Origin: Microbacterium phyllosphaerae | GTDB taxonomy: Bacteria > Actinomycetota > Actinomycetes > Actinomycetales > Microbacteriaceae | Assembly (NCBI RefSeq): GCF_017876435.1 | Contig: NZ_JAGIOA010000001.1 | Coordinates: 62,001 to 126,000, forward strand | Reading direction: 5' to 3' | DNA: 64,000 nucleotides | In this document: positions 9,156 through 18,007 of the stretch, one piece after another | Layout: each line of letters starts with the position of its first letter | Numbering within the stretch: position 1 is the stretch's first letter | The notes under the pieces: generated by a model | Told to the model about the DNA's origin: nothing | Database searches by the model: none | Seen by the model: only the letters and a program-made list of their open reading frames with translations | Translations under genes and position numbers: made by a program

Positions 9156-10681
9156 CAGAACAGCCCCTTCGGAGCGTCCGCGCCCTCGAGGACTCCCGGC
9201 TTCGCGATGATCGACAGCTCGCCGACCTCGGCGGCCGTGAGCTCGGGCAGACGCTGCACCAGCTCGAGGAAGCGCTCGATCTCGGCCGGCTCCAGCACGG
9301 GCTCAGCCAGCAGGCGGAACTTCGCGATGTAGTTGTCGCGCGCGAACGGACGGGCGCCGAGCGGATGCGCGTCCGCGACGGCGATCTCGTCGGTCACGGT
9401 CGTTCCGTCGGTGAGGCGGAACTCGACGCGACCTCCGAACGCCTTCACGTCGGGGTCCTCCGAGTGGTAGCGGCGCGTCCACTCGGCATCCTCGGCCGTG
9501 GTGATCTTGTGCCACAGCGCGACGGTGTCTGCGCGACCGGCCCGCTCGGGGGTGTAGGAGTCGACGTGGTGCCAGCCGCCGTCCTGCAGGGCGACAGCGA
9601 AGATGTACGGGATCGAGTGGTCGAGCGTCTCTCGCGATGCGGTGGGGTCGTACTTCTGCGGGTCGTTCGCACCCGAGCCGATCACGTAGTGCGTGTGGTG
9701 GCTGGTGTGCAGCACGATGGCCTCGATGTTGGCGGGATCGCGCAGCGCCGGGTTCTCGGTGCCCAGCTTGCGGGCGAGGTCGATCCACGCCTGCGCCTGG
9801 TACTCGGCCGAGTGCTCCTTCGTGTAGGAGTCGAGGATCGCGCGCTTCGCCTCGCCTGCGGCGGGCAGCGGCACCTCGTAAGCGGCATCCTTGCCGTCGA
9901 GCATCCAGGCGATCACGCCGTCTTCGCCCTCGTAGATCGGGGCGGGGCTCGTCTGTCCGCGCATCGCTCGGTCGACCGCCTCGACGGCGAGCTTGCCGGC
10001 GAAGGCCGGGGCGTGCGCCTTCCAGGTCGAGATCTCACCCTTGCGGCTCTGGCGGGTGGCGGTCGTGGTGTGCAGCCCCTGGCCGACGGCCTGATAGATC
10101 GTCTCGACGTCGAGGCCGAGCAGGGTGCCGATGCCGGCGGCGGCCGACGGGCCGAGGTGGGCGACGTGATCGATCTTGTGCTTGTGAAGGCAGATCGCGC
10201 GCACGAGGTCCATCTGGATCTCGTAGCCGGTGGCGATGCCTCGGAGCAGCGCGCGGCCGTCGGCCTGCACGTGCTGGGCGACCGCGAGGATCGGCGGGAT
10301 GTTGTCGCCCGGGTGCGAGTACTCGGCCGCGAGGAAGGTGTCGTGGTAGTCGAGCTCGCGCACGGCGACGCCGTTGGCCCACGCCGCCCATTCGGGGCTG
10401 GTGCGGTGGTCGAGAGCGGCGCCGAAGACCGTGGAGCCGATGCCGCCGGTCGAGACGGGGTGGCTGAACGCCTGCGCGCGGGCCGCGTTGATGGGGCCGC
10501 GGGTGAGGGATGCCGCGGCGACCGACGCGTTGTCGATGATGCGGTTGATGATCATGTCGACGACGTCCTGCTCGACCTCGACCGGGTCTGCGGCGACCTC
10601 GGCGATCTTCCAGGCGAGCTGGTCTTCTCGGGCGAGGTTCTCGTCGCTGCGGTGGACGCGGACGTGGTGGGTGACGGTCAT
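9155..10681 (-). CDS. prpD: 2-methylcitrate dehydratase, MmgE/PrpD family
   Basis: 508 residues, full length for the family. It dehydrates 2-methylcitrate towards 2-methyl-cis-aconitate in propionate catabolism. The protein has the all-helical PrpD N-terminal domain (conserved [10 protein letters not shown] and [16 protein letters not shown] stretches) and the C-terminal domain with [14 protein letters not shown]. The ATG overlaps the stop of the GntR gene (ATGA). No separate aconitase/AcnD gene is nearby, so the rehydration step must rely on an aconitase encoded elsewhere. Confidence 0.94.
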   Translation of the reverse strand: MTVTHHVRVHRSDENLAREDQLAWKIAEVAADPVEVEQDVVDMIINRIIDNASVAAASLTRGPINAARAQAFSHPVSTGGIGSTVFGAALDHRTSPEWAAWANGVAVRELDYHDTFLAAEYSHPGDNIPPILAVAQHVQADGRALLRGIATGYEIQMDLVRAICLHKHKIDHVAHLGPSAAAGIGTLLGLDVETIYQAVGQGLHTTTATRQSRKGEISTWKAHAPAFAGKLAVEAVDRAMRGQTSPAPIYEGEDGVIAWMLDGKDAAYEVPLPAAGEAKRAILDSYTKEHSAEYQAQAWIDLARKLGTENPALRDPANIEAIVLHTSHHTHYVIGSGANDPQKYDPTASRETLDHSIPYIFAVALQDGGWHHVDSYTPERAGRADTVALWHKITTAEDAEWTRRYHSEDPDVKAFGGRVEFRLTDGTTVTDEIAVADAHPLGARPFARDNYIAKFRLLAEPVLEPAEIERFLELVQRLPELTAAEVGELSIIAKPGVLEGADAPKGLF

Positions 10682-11346
10682 TTCACACCTTCGGGGTTGG
10701 CTGACAGGGAGTCGAGGATGCCGGCGAGCGCGTTGTGCAGGTGCACGTGCGTGGCGTGGGCGGCGAGATCGCCGTCTCGGGCGCCGAGCGCTGCGGCGAT
10801 CGTGCGGTGCTCGGCGGCGGAGGCGGCGAGGCGAGCGGGCTTGTCGCGGGCCATGCGGCGCACGCGCACGAGATGCGTGCGCACGGTACGCAGCGCCGAG
10901 GCGATGTAGTCGTTGTCGACGGCTCTGTCGAGAGCCGCGTCGAAGCGGGCGATGAGGGCGTAGTAGGCGTCGCGCCCTTCGACGGCGGCGAGATCGACGT
11001 GCGCGAACTCGTCGGCGAGCGCGGCGAAGAGCGCGGCGTCACCCCTCTGTGCGGCGAGACGCGCGGAGGTCTCCTCGAGCGCGCGGCGGATCTCGAAGAG
11101 GGCGCGGATGTCGTCGGCATCCAGGTCGGCGACCACCGTGACGCGCGGCGACTGCTGCACGACCAGGCCGTCGGCCGCCAGACGGCGGAGTGCCTCGCGC
11201 ATCGGCGTGCGGCTGATGCCGAGGCGGGCGGCCTGTTCGACCTCGCCGAGTACGGAACCGGCGGGGAGGACGCCTGATTGGATCTCGTCCAGCAGCGCCG
11301 CGTGCGCTCGGTCGCTCGCGGTGATGCGATCGGCGACGGAGCTCAT
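10678..11346 (-). CDS. GntR/FadR-subfamily regulator of the propionate operon
   Basis: 222 residues. An N-terminal winged helix ([21 protein letters not shown]) is followed by an FCD ligand-binding domain with metal-site His residues ([20 protein letters not shown]). It is the first gene of a tightly overlapping operon with prpD, prpB and prpC, so it most likely senses a methylcitrate-pathway intermediate. The ATG at 11346 is six bases after TACACT, implying a leaderless transcript. That -10 overlaps the palindrome GTGTATACAC, which fits autoregulation. Confidence 0.9.
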   Translation of the reverse strand: MSSVADRITASDRAHAALLDEIQSGVLPAGSVLGEVEQAARLGISRTPMREALRRLAADGLVVQQSPRVTVVADLDADDIRALFEIRRALEETSARLAAQRGDAALFAALADEFAHVDLAAVEGRDAYYALIARFDAALDRAVDNDYIASALRTVRTHLVRVRRMARDKPARLAASAAEHRTIAAALGARDGDLAAHATHVHLHNALAGILDSLSANPEGVK

Positions 11347-11353
11347 TTCCTCA

Positions 11354-11413
11354 GTGTATACACAAGAACGGTTCCATGGACTCTCGCGCCGCGATATCCG
11401 TCAACTCGTATAC
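11354..11413 (-). promoter_or_regulatory. prp operon promoter with two GTATAC operator candidates
   Basis: The palindrome GTGTATACAC (11354-11363) overlaps the -10 TACACT of the GntR gene. A second GTATAC core lies at 11408-11413, 54 bp upstream. Both fit the GT-N2-AC core favoured by GntR-family proteins. Binding by the encoded regulator is inferred from position. Confidence 0.6.
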
Positions 11414-11471
11414 ATAAACCATGGAGCGACTCGCACGCCCCGCTCACACCCCAGTCGCCGCCACTCTGCCA

Positions 11472-11894
11472 TGCGGGGCCGAAAGTGCATCCGAACATCG
11501 ACGCGAGGGTCCATGCGGCGTCGAAAACGCATCCGAAACGGCTCCCCGGGATGCTTTATTGACCCCGCACGAATGAGAGGCCGGTGCGGGGTCAAAGGCG
11601 CATCCAACTATCGGTGCGGGGTCAGTGCGGGGCCAAAAACGCATCCGAAACAGCGCCCCGGGATGCGTCATTGACCCCGCACGAATGAGAGGCCGGTGCG
11701 GGGTCAAAGGCGCATCCAACTATCGGTGCGGGGTCAGTGCGGGGCCAAAAACGCATCCGAAACGGCCCTCCGGGATGCGTTATTGACCCCACACGGATGA
11801 GAGGCCGGTGCGGGGTCAAAAACGCATCCGCGCACCAGTGCGGGGTCAAAAGCGCATCCGAAACAGCCCTCCGGGATGCGTTATTGACCGCGCA
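11472..11894. repeat. Repeat family A: 112-bp tandem array of a 21-bp motif
   Basis: A 112-bp unit recurs with exact spacing: the shared stretch GACCCCGCAC starts at 11561 and 11673, and a third copy at 11785; a fourth, shortened step ends at 11894. Each unit is built from a 21-bp motif beginning TGCGGGGTC and ending ACGCATCC, in both orientations. I count twelve motif copies: direct at 11472, 11514, 11585, 11626, 11697, 11738, 11809 and 11839, and inverted at 11549, 11661, 11773 and 11874. It fills the gap between the prp operon promoter and the 3' end of the DMT exporter gene. Function is unknown; no coding sequence is supported. Confidence 0.9.
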
Positions 11895-11930
11895 ATGAGA
11901 TCGACCCCGCGCGAGCGACGGGACGCCGAA

Positions 11931-12911
11931 CTAACGCGGCGGCAGCGCGACCGCATCCGGAATCGGCTCGACGAACTCGGCCGGGCGCGGCTCGCCGAGC
12001 TTCACGACGACCACGCCGACCAGCACGAGCGCGCCGCCGAGAGCCTGCAGCAGGTCCGGCAGCTGACCGAGCAGCAGCCAGCCGAAGAGCAGCGCGGCGA
12101 CGACCTCCGACAGTGCGACGAACGAGGCGAGGCGCGAGCCCAGCATCCGCGTCGAGGCGATGCCGAGCACATATGCGAGCGCCGTCGCGATCAGTCCGAT
12201 CGCGAGCACCGGAACGAACCACGGCACGGTGCCGAAGCGGTAGGTGATGTCGTCGGTCGTCCAGGCGAGGGGCAGGATGCCGATGAGCCCGGCGATCGTC
12301 AGAGCAACCGCCCCGAGCAGCAGCCCTCCTCCGGCCAGCGCGATCGGCGGCAGGCCGGTGTCAGCCTTGGCCGAGAGCAGGAAATACGTCGCCGCCCCCA
12401 CCATCGCGGCGAGCGCCCAGAGGATCCCGGCCACATTGACCTCGGCGCCGGTGATGATGTCGAGCATCAGCACGAGCCCGACGAACGCGATGGCGGCGCC
12501 GATCACACTGCGGCGACTCGGCCGTTCGCCCCGGCGGAGCCACAGCCAGAGGATGACGGCGATCGGCGCCGTGTACTCGATGAGCAGGGCCAGGCCGACG
12601 TCCATCACGGCGACGGCCTGGAAGTAGCAGAGCTGCGTGGCCGTCACGGCGAGCAGCCCGTAGGCGGCGACCATCCCGGCATTCTTCTTGAGCACGCCCC
12701 ACCTCCCCCGCAGCGACAGGATCGTGGGGACGAGCAACACAAGCGCGGCGACCCAGACTCTCGCGGTCACCGCGGCGCCGGGCGTCCACCCCGCATCGAT
12801 GAGGCCCCTGGCCCAGGCGCCCGACATCCCGAACGCGAAGGCCGCGCCGATCGCCAGCGGCAGACCGAAGCGCACGCCCGATGCCGTGATGTCATTTGCA
12901 ACCTTGCTCAT
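11931..12911 (-). CDS. DMT-superfamily exporter (EamA/RhaT type)
   Basis: 326 residues with about ten membrane helices arranged as two EamA repeats. The first repeat starts with FGLPLAIGAAFAFGMSGAWAR and the second contains GILWALAAMVGAATYFLLSA. Members export metabolites or amino acids; the substrate here cannot be told from sequence. The ATG at 12911 is the first that begins before the first helix; TAGCGT lies eight bases upstream. It is divergent from a CGNR-type gene with only 39 bp between, so both may share control. Confidence 0.88.
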   Translation of the reverse strand: MSKVANDITASGVRFGLPLAIGAAFAFGMSGAWARGLIDAGWTPGAAVTARVWVAALVLLVPTILSLRGRWGVLKKNAGMVAAYGLLAVTATQLCYFQAVAVMDVGLALLIEYTAPIAVILWLWLRRGERPSRRSVIGAAIAFVGLVLMLDIITGAEVNVAGILWALAAMVGAATYFLLSAKADTGLPPIALAGGGLLLGAVALTIAGLIGILPLAWTTDDITYRFGTVPWFVPVLAIGLIATALAYVLGIASTRMLGSRLASFVALSEVVAALLFGWLLLGQLPDLLQALGGALVLVGVVVVKLGEPRPAEFVEPIPDAVALPPR

Positions 12912-12950
12912 GACAGGTGACGCTACTCGCGCAGGATGTAAGGTGTCAAC

Positions 12951-13487
12951 ATGAACTTCACCGATGACACGGAAGAGGCTCTTCGCTCGGCCGTCTGGCT
13001 GGTGAACTCGGCGGAAGACCCCGAGACCCTCGAGACGCTCGCCGACTACGACGCCTTCCTCGCAGACTTCCCCTATTCGGGCCGACTCGACCGCGATGAG
13101 GCCGAGCTCGCGGCTCTGAGAGACCTGCGCCCACGTCTGCGCACCCTCCTGCTCGCACCCCGCGACGAGATGGCCGAGCACGTGAACGCCGCCCTCGCCG
13201 AGTCGTCGCTCGCGCCGAGGCTCGTACGCCACGAGGGCATGGACTGGCACCTGCACGCCGTCGCCGACGAACGCCCGCTCGCCGAACGGGTGCTGATCGA
13301 GACCGCCATGGCGCTGATCGACGTCATCCGCGCAGACGAAGGATCGCGCATCTCGATCTGCGCCGACGACACGTGTGAGGCTCTCGCACTCGACCTGTCG
13401 CGCAACCGCTCGAAGCGCTACTGCTCGACGACCTGCACCAACCGCAACGCCGTAGCCGCCTACCGCGCGCGGCGCGCGACCGCCTGA
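12951..13487 (+). CDS. CGNR zinc-finger / ABATE-domain protein
   Basis: 178 residues. The C-terminus has ICADDTCEALALD followed by RSKRYCSTTCTNRNAV, four cysteines that match the CGNR zinc finger, although the name-giving CGNR is CTNR here. The N-terminal two thirds match the ABATE-type domain that usually precedes this finger and is thought to bind a ligand. Such proteins are likely stress-linked transcription regulators. The ATG at 12951 follows TAAGGT by six bases, so it is probably leaderless. Its divergent partner, 39 bp away, is a DMT exporter, which may be its target. Confidence 0.85.
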   Translation: MNFTDDTEEALRSAVWLVNSAEDPETLETLADYDAFLADFPYSGRLDRDEAELAALRDLRPRLRTLLLAPRDEMAEHVNAALAESSLAPRLVRHEGMDWHLHAVADERPLAERVLIETAMALIDVIRADEGSRISICADDTCEALALDLSRNRSKRYCSTTCTNRNAVAAYRARRATA

Positions 13488-13586
13488 GCCCTGCGCCGTG
13501 GCCCACCCCGGGCCCGCCCGAGCCTGAACCGTCACGCCCTCGGCATCCTCGACCGCCCCGCCTGAGAACAGGCGAACGGCGCCGGG

Positions 13587-13640
13587 TCAGGAGGATTCCC
13601 GCGGGATGCTCCTGATCTCGGCGCACTCTCCTGATCTCGG
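13587..13640. repeat. Repeat family B: short TCCTGATCTCGGC repeats
   Basis: An inverted pair TCAGGAG (13587-13593) and CTCCTGA (13609-13615) is followed by a second TCCTGATCTCGGC. The block sits between the CGNR gene and the esterase-like gene, ending next to the TAGCCT -10 box. It is small and could be partly a terminator for the upstream gene. Confidence 0.5.
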
Positions 13641-13660
13641 CCGGGTAGCCTCGGTGACCG

Positions 13661-14644
13661 ATGAGCACCTTCCCCTCCCCCTACGACACCTGGTTCGCCG
13701 ATGCCGAGTTCGACGCGAGCTACGGGCACACGCTGAGCACGCTCCGCACGATCGCTCCGATCGCCGCACCCGAGGGTTTCGCCGACCGGTGGCAGGACTG
13801 GCGCGAGCAGGCCAAGGCGGTGGATGCCGCACCCGCCGTGCTGTCCACCGAGACCGCGCGCGGCCGACGCGTGTCGATCATCGAGCACGCAGGAGTCGAC
13901 GGCACGCGCCTGCGGGCCTGGCTCGTCGAACCCGTCACCGCCCCGGCGCGTGTCGGCGTCGTGCACGGTCACGGCTACGGAGGACGTGATGCGATCGATC
14001 TGGCCAGGGTGCCCGATGATGCGGCCGCGATCTTCCCCGTCGCCCGCGGGCTGCCCACTCTGAACGCGGGCGTCGGCGCCCCCGAACTCCAGGCCGAGCA
14101 CGTGCTCGCGGGAATCGACGACCCCGAGTGGTACGTGCTGGGCCTGTGCGCCCGCGACCTCTGGCTCGCGGCTGATGCGCTCACGGCCCTCGTCGGACCC
14201 CTGCCGCTCTACTACGTCGGCGAGAGCTTCGGCGGAGGCATCGGCGCCCTCGCCCTGCCGTGGGACGACCGGTACATCGGGGCGACCCTCATCGTGCCGA
14301 GCTTCGGCCAGTACGACGAGCGGCTCGCGGTGCACTGTGTCGGCAGCGGCGAGACCGTGCGCGACCATGTCGCCGCGCATCCGGAGGCCCGCGAGGTGCT
14401 GCGCTGGTTCGATGCGTCGACGGCCCTCGGCTTCGCCCGCGTTCCGGTGCGGGTCGAAGCGGCGCTGTGGGACCCGTACGTGCCACCCGCCGGACAGTTC
14501 GGCGTCGCGAACGGGGCACGGATGCTCGATCTCGCCGTCCTCCCGGCGGGCCATGCCGAGTATCCGGGGTCCGAAGAGGTGACAGCCGAGGCGATCAGGG
14601 GCGGCCGGGCCCACCTCGCTCGGGCGCTGAGCGCAGCATCCTGA
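13661..14644 (+). CDS. Alpha/beta hydrolase, acetylxylan-esterase (CE7/AXE1)-like
   Basis: 327 residues, the usual size for CE7 esterases. The nucleophile elbow is GESFGGG near residue 189, after a Rossmann-like GVVHGHGYGG. A C-terminal His in LPAGHAEYPG is the likely catalytic base and an Asp in ALWDPYVPPAG may complete the triad. No signal peptide is seen, so it would act on internalised acetylated sugars or another ester. It stands alone between repeat blocks, so its context gives no substrate. TAGCCT lies nine bases before the ATG. Confidence 0.78.
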   Translation: MSTFPSPYDTWFADAEFDASYGHTLSTLRTIAPIAAPEGFADRWQDWREQAKAVDAAPAVLSTETARGRRVSIIEHAGVDGTRLRAWLVEPVTAPARVGVVHGHGYGGRDAIDLARVPDDAAAIFPVARGLPTLNAGVGAPELQAEHVLAGIDDPEWYVLGLCARDLWLAADALTALVGPLPLYYVGESFGGGIGALALPWDDRYIGATLIVPSFGQYDERLAVHCVGSGETVRDHVAAHPEAREVLRWFDASTALGFARVPVRVEAALWDPYVPPAGQFGVANGARMLDLAVLPAGHAEYPGSEEVTAEAIRGGRAHLARALSAAS

Positions 14645-14651
14645 GCCGCTC

Positions 14652-14787
14652 CGGTCGCACTTCGTGCCGCCCGCGACCAAGGTTTCGCGCTCCGGTCGCA
14701 CTTCGTGCCGTCCATCCATGCTCGGGTCGCAATCCGGTCGCACTTTGTGCCGTCTGAACGACGTCGAAGCGGCACCAACTGCGACCC
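14652..14787. repeat. Repeat family C, copy 1 (three direct, one inverted)
   Basis: The 18-bp motif CGGTCGCACTTCGTGCCG occurs at 14652-14669 and 14693-14710, as CGGTCGCACTTTGTGCCG at 14735-14752, and inverted as CGGCACCAACTGCGACCC at 14770-14787. The same motif, in the same order of direct copies followed by inverted ones, occurs at 45.9-46.1 kb. The spacing of about 42 bp is also the same. It lies directly behind the esterase-like gene. Confidence 0.88.
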
Positions 14788-14854
14788 GAGCGTTCAGTCG
14801 CCCACCCAGACCACCACGACCACACCCGCGCCCGAAGCCCCGCGCATCCGAGCA

Positions 14855-14902
14855 CTGGACGCCACTTGTCATAACAGGTACACTCAACTTGTCATTACAG
14901 GT
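14855..14902 (+). promoter_or_regulatory. Promoter with two ACTTGT-N4-ACAGGT operators
   Basis: Operator 1 is ACTTGTCATAACAGGT (14864-14879) and operator 2 is ACTTGTCATTACAGGT (14887-14902), 23 bp apart. A -10 TACACT at 14879-14884 with CTGGAC 18 bp upstream places operator 1 in the promoter spacer and operator 2 at the transcription start, a repressor layout. The same motif recurs at 24194, 32811 and 51038 and defines a regulon in this window. Confidence 0.8.
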
Positions 14903-14937
14903 TGCGCAGCGCCGCAGCACCCGTACGAGGAGCACCG

Positions 14938-15528
14938 ATGCCCCAGTTCCACACGCCCCCGATCTCGCCGATGGCGATCGCGTTCGACGCCGAGAAGCTC
15001 ACGCTCTCGCCCGAGGGGCCCACCCTGACGCGGCGCATGTCCGACCTCGAGGGCCTGTTCCTCGACGCGGATGCCTGGGCCGCCGCATCCGCCGGCGACA
15101 ACCCCGTGGTCTACACCGTCGTCAGCTCGCCCGTGCCCGAGGTCGACCGCGAACTGCCCCAGTCGATCACGACGATCATGCCCGGCGACACCTCGGGTGA
15201 GCTGTGGATGACCAAGGGCCACCAGCACCCGAACCACCAGGGCGAGATCTACCTGGCGCTGAAGGGTCGCGGCGGGCTGCTCATGTTCGACGGCGAGCGC
15301 ACCGAATGGCTCGACATGCTCCCCGGCACCATCGGCTACATCCCGCCGGGGTGGGCGCACCGCTCGGTGAACACGGGTGACGAGCCCTACGCGTTCCTCG
15401 CGGTGTACCCGGGCGGCGCCGGCCACGACTACGGCTGGGTCCTCGAGCACGGGATGGGCTACCGGGCCTATCGCGCCTCCGAGGGCGTGGACCTGCGCCC
15501 CTATTCCGCGACCCCCTCCGCGGAATAG
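14938..15528 (+). CDS. Cupin-type glucose-6-phosphate isomerase-like sugar isomerase
   Basis: 196 residues. The metal-binding cupin motif GHQHPNHQGEIYLALKGRG and the second motif GTIGYIPPGWAHRSVN match cupin phosphoglucose isomerases, which interconvert aldose and ketose phosphates at a metal site. The ATG at 14938 has CGAGGAG six bases upstream. It is the first gene of a six-gene operon with a sugar kinase, two dehydrogenases and a PTE-like hydrolase. In that context the substrate is probably a different sugar or sugar phosphate from glucose 6-phosphate (inference). Two repressor operators lie in its promoter. Confidence 0.85.
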   Translation: MPQFHTPPISPMAIAFDAEKLTLSPEGPTLTRRMSDLEGLFLDADAWAAASAGDNPVVYTVVSSPVPEVDRELPQSITTIMPGDTSGELWMTKGHQHPNHQGEIYLALKGRGGLLMFDGERTEWLDMLPGTIGYIPPGWAHRSVNTGDEPYAFLAVYPGGAGHDYGWVLEHGMGYRAYRASEGVDLRPYSATPSAE

Positions 15529-15537
15529 GCTCCGGCC

Positions 15538-17040
15538 ATGCTGATCGCGCACGACCTGGGAACGACCGGCAACAAGGCGTCCCTGCACCATGACGACGGC
15601 CGCCTCGTCACCTCTGTCACCGTCCCCTATCCGGCGCACTTCGCCGCGGGCGGCATCGCCGAGCAGGATCCGGCCGATTGGTGGGATGCCGTCGTCGCGG
15701 CGACCCGGCAGCTGATCGCCCGCGCCGGCGTCGGGCCCGAGACCATCGGAGGCCTCGTCGTCAGCGGCCAGATGATGGGCACCGTGCTGCTCGACGGGCA
15801 TGGTGAACCGGTGCGCCCCGCGATCATCTGGGCCGACACCCGCTCGGGCGCGCAGACCCGGGCACTCGAAGAGCGCCTGGGCGCCGAGGACGCGTACCGC
15901 GTCCTCGGCCACCGCCTGAACCCCACCTACTCACTCGAGAAGATCATGTGGGTGCGCGACAACGAACCCGACGTGTGGGCGCGCGTGCGACACTTCTGCG
16001 TCGCAAAGGACTACATCGTCTACCGGCTCACCGGACGACTCGCCACCGAGCGCTCCGACGCGTCGGGCACGAACGCCTACGACCAGCTGCGCGGCACCTG
16101 GTCGGCAGACGTGCTCGCGGCCGCAGGACTCGACGCCGCACTCTTCCCGGAGATCCTCGAATCGACGACCGTCGCAGGATCCCTGACGACCGCGTCGGCG
16201 GATGCCCTGGGGCTCCCGGCATCCGTGCGCGTCGTGATGGGCGGCGGAGACGGACCGCTCGCCGCGGTGGGCTCGGGCATCGTCGCCCCCGAAGACGGCG
16301 CCTACGTGTGCTTGGGCACCTCGTCGTGGATCTCGTTCGCGAGCATCGCTCCGCTGCACGACCCGCAGATGCGCACCATGACCTTCGACAACGTCGTGCC
16401 GGGCTCCTTCGTCCCGACCGCGACCATGCAGGCCGGCGGCGCATCGGTGCAGTGGATCGCCGAGGCGCTCTCTCCCGACCCCGCGCACCCCGACACCGCA
16501 CGGCTGACGGCTGAGGCCGGAGGCGACCTCGACACCGAAGACCTGTACTTCCTGCCCTACCTGCTCGGCGAGCGCTCCCCGCTGTGGGACCCGCACGCCC
16601 GCGGGGCGTTCGTCGGACTCGGCCGCCACCACACCCGCGCGCACCTCACCCGCGCCGTGCTCGAGGGTGTGGCGTACAACCTGCTCACCTGCATCCAGGC
16701 GTTCCGGGAGTCGGGAGCCACGATCGACCGCATCGATGCGGTGGGCGGCGGCGCCCAGAGCGACGCCTGGCTCGGCATCCTCGCCGACGTCTGGGGTGTG
16801 TCGATCCGTCGCCGCACGATCGTCGAAGAGGCCAACAGCCTCGGCGCCGCGGTCACCGGCGCGGTCGGGCTCGGCCTGGCCGACTTCTCGGCAGCCAGGG
16901 CGCTGAGCGAGGTGACGGCGGAGTTCACGCCGGATGCCGGTCGGCACGCCGTGCACGCGCAGCGTCACAGTCGCTTCGTCGACGCCTACGCCGCGCTCGA
17001 GCCGTGGTTCGCCCAGGCCCCCGCCACCCGGGGCGACTGA
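15538..17040 (+). CDS. FGGY-family carbohydrate kinase (xylulokinase-like)
   Basis: 500 residues, normal FGGY length. The N-terminal phosphate loop HDLGTTGNKAS, the ADTRSGAQ substrate segment and the C-terminal GGGAQSDAW ATP-site motif are all present, so it should be active. FGGY kinases phosphorylate ketoses or polyols; the closest style is xylulokinase, but the substrate is not decided by sequence. TAGGCT lies exactly six bases before the ATG, so it may also have its own leaderless start within the operon. It overlaps the next gene by one base. Confidence 0.9.
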   Translation: MLIAHDLGTTGNKASLHHDDGRLVTSVTVPYPAHFAAGGIAEQDPADWWDAVVAATRQLIARAGVGPETIGGLVVSGQMMGTVLLDGHGEPVRPAIIWADTRSGAQTRALEERLGAEDAYRVLGHRLNPTYSLEKIMWVRDNEPDVWARVRHFCVAKDYIVYRLTGRLATERSDASGTNAYDQLRGTWSADVLAAAGLDAALFPEILESTTVAGSLTTASADALGLPASVRVVMGGGDGPLAAVGSGIVAPEDGAYVCLGTSSWISFASIAPLHDPQMRTMTFDNVVPGSFVPTATMQAGGASVQWIAEALSPDPAHPDTARLTAEAGGDLDTEDLYFLPYLLGERSPLWDPHARGAFVGLGRHHTRAHLTRAVLEGVAYNLLTCIQAFRESGATIDRIDAVGGGAQSDAWLGILADVWGVSIRRRTIVEEANSLGAAVTGAVGLGLADFSAARALSEVTAEFTPDAGRHAVHAQRHSRFVDAYAALEPWFAQAPATRGD

Positions 17041-17996
17041 TGGGAGTCATCCTCGCCACCAGCCGCTCGTTCTCGGACGGCGACCTCGACCTCGTGGGCC
17101 GGGCGCACGCCGCCGGCCACGAGATCGTCCGCGGGCCCGCACATCACGGACTCACCGAGCTCGCACCGCTGCTCGCCGCGGCCGAGGGGTGGATCGCGGG
17201 AACCGGCCCCGTCACCGACGAGCACCTCGCCGCCGCGCCGAACCTCCGAATCGTCGCCCGCTACGGGGTCGGCACCGAGGCGGTGGATCTCGATGCGGCG
17301 CTGCGACGCGGCATCCCGGTGACCAACACCCCCGGCGCGAATGCGGATGCCGTCGCCGACCACGCCGTCGGACTCATGCTCGCGGCCCTCCGCTTCATCC
17401 CCGACGGCGACCGCCGCGTGCGCGCCGGCGACTGGGCAATGCGCCGCGGGCGCGAGCTCGGGGCGGCGACGGTCGGCATCGTGGGCTTCGGCCGAATCGG
17501 CCAGGGCGTGGCCCGGCGACTCGGCGGCTTCGGCTCGCGCGTGATCGCCGCCGATCCGTTTCTGCCGGGGGACATCATCGCCGAGCGAGGAGCCGAGCCG
17601 GTCGACCTCGACGAGCTGTTCCGCACCGCCGACCTGATCACCCTGCACGCCCCCGGCGGCCAGACGCTCGTCGATGCGGCGCGGCTCGACGGCATCCGTC
17701 CGGGGATGATCCTGGTGAACACCGCCCGCCCCGACCTCGTCGACGAACGCGCGCTGGCGCGGGCCCTGCGCGACGGACGCCTCGGCGGGTACGCCGCCGA
17801 CACCCTGACCGGCGACACCGCGGCGAGCGCGAGCCCGCTGCTGGCGCCCGATCTCGCCGACCGCGTGACGGTCACCCCGCACCTCGGCGCGCAGACCACG
17901 CAGGCCGTCGACAACATGGGCGCGATGTCGCTCGACGACGTGCTGTCCGTTCTCGCGGGCACGACCCCCGCACACCCCGTCTCTCCCCGACCCTGA
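17040..17996 (+). CDS. D-isomer-specific 2-hydroxyacid dehydrogenase
   Basis: 318 residues. The NAD-binding GFGRIGQGVARRLGGFG and the catalytic set Arg in NTARPDLVDE, an acidic residue, and His in VTVTPHLGAQTT are present. Family members reduce 2-oxo acids or oxidise D-2-hydroxy acids; phosphoglycerate dehydrogenase is the nearest named type, but the ACT regulatory domain is absent. It starts on the last base of the kinase gene. The operon points to oxidation or reduction of a sugar acid (inference). Confidence 0.9.
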   Translation: MGVILATSRSFSDGDLDLVGRAHAAGHEIVRGPAHHGLTELAPLLAAAEGWIAGTGPVTDEHLAAAPNLRIVARYGVGTEAVDLDAALRRGIPVTNTPGANADAVADHAVGLMLAALRFIPDGDRRVRAGDWAMRRGRELGAATVGIVGFGRIGQGVARRLGGFGSRVIAADPFLPGDIIAERGAEPVDLDELFRTADLITLHAPGGQTLVDAARLDGIRPGMILVNTARPDLVDERALARALRDGRLGGYAADTLTGDTAASASPLLAPDLADRVTVTPHLGAQTTQAVDNMGAMSLDDVLSVLAGTTPAHPVSPRP

Positions 17997-18007
17997 AGGA
18001 CCAGACC

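Noticed and set aside
11401..11849. Open frames over the 112-bp repeat array that would encode a repetitive peptide
   Set aside because: The frames arise from the period not containing stops; they lack ribosome sites, the repeats invert, and codon use is unlike real genes here.
11472..11894. Possible CRISPR array
   Set aside because: Motif copies occur in both orientations and the intervening DNA is itself repeated, so there are no unique spacers; no cas gene is present.
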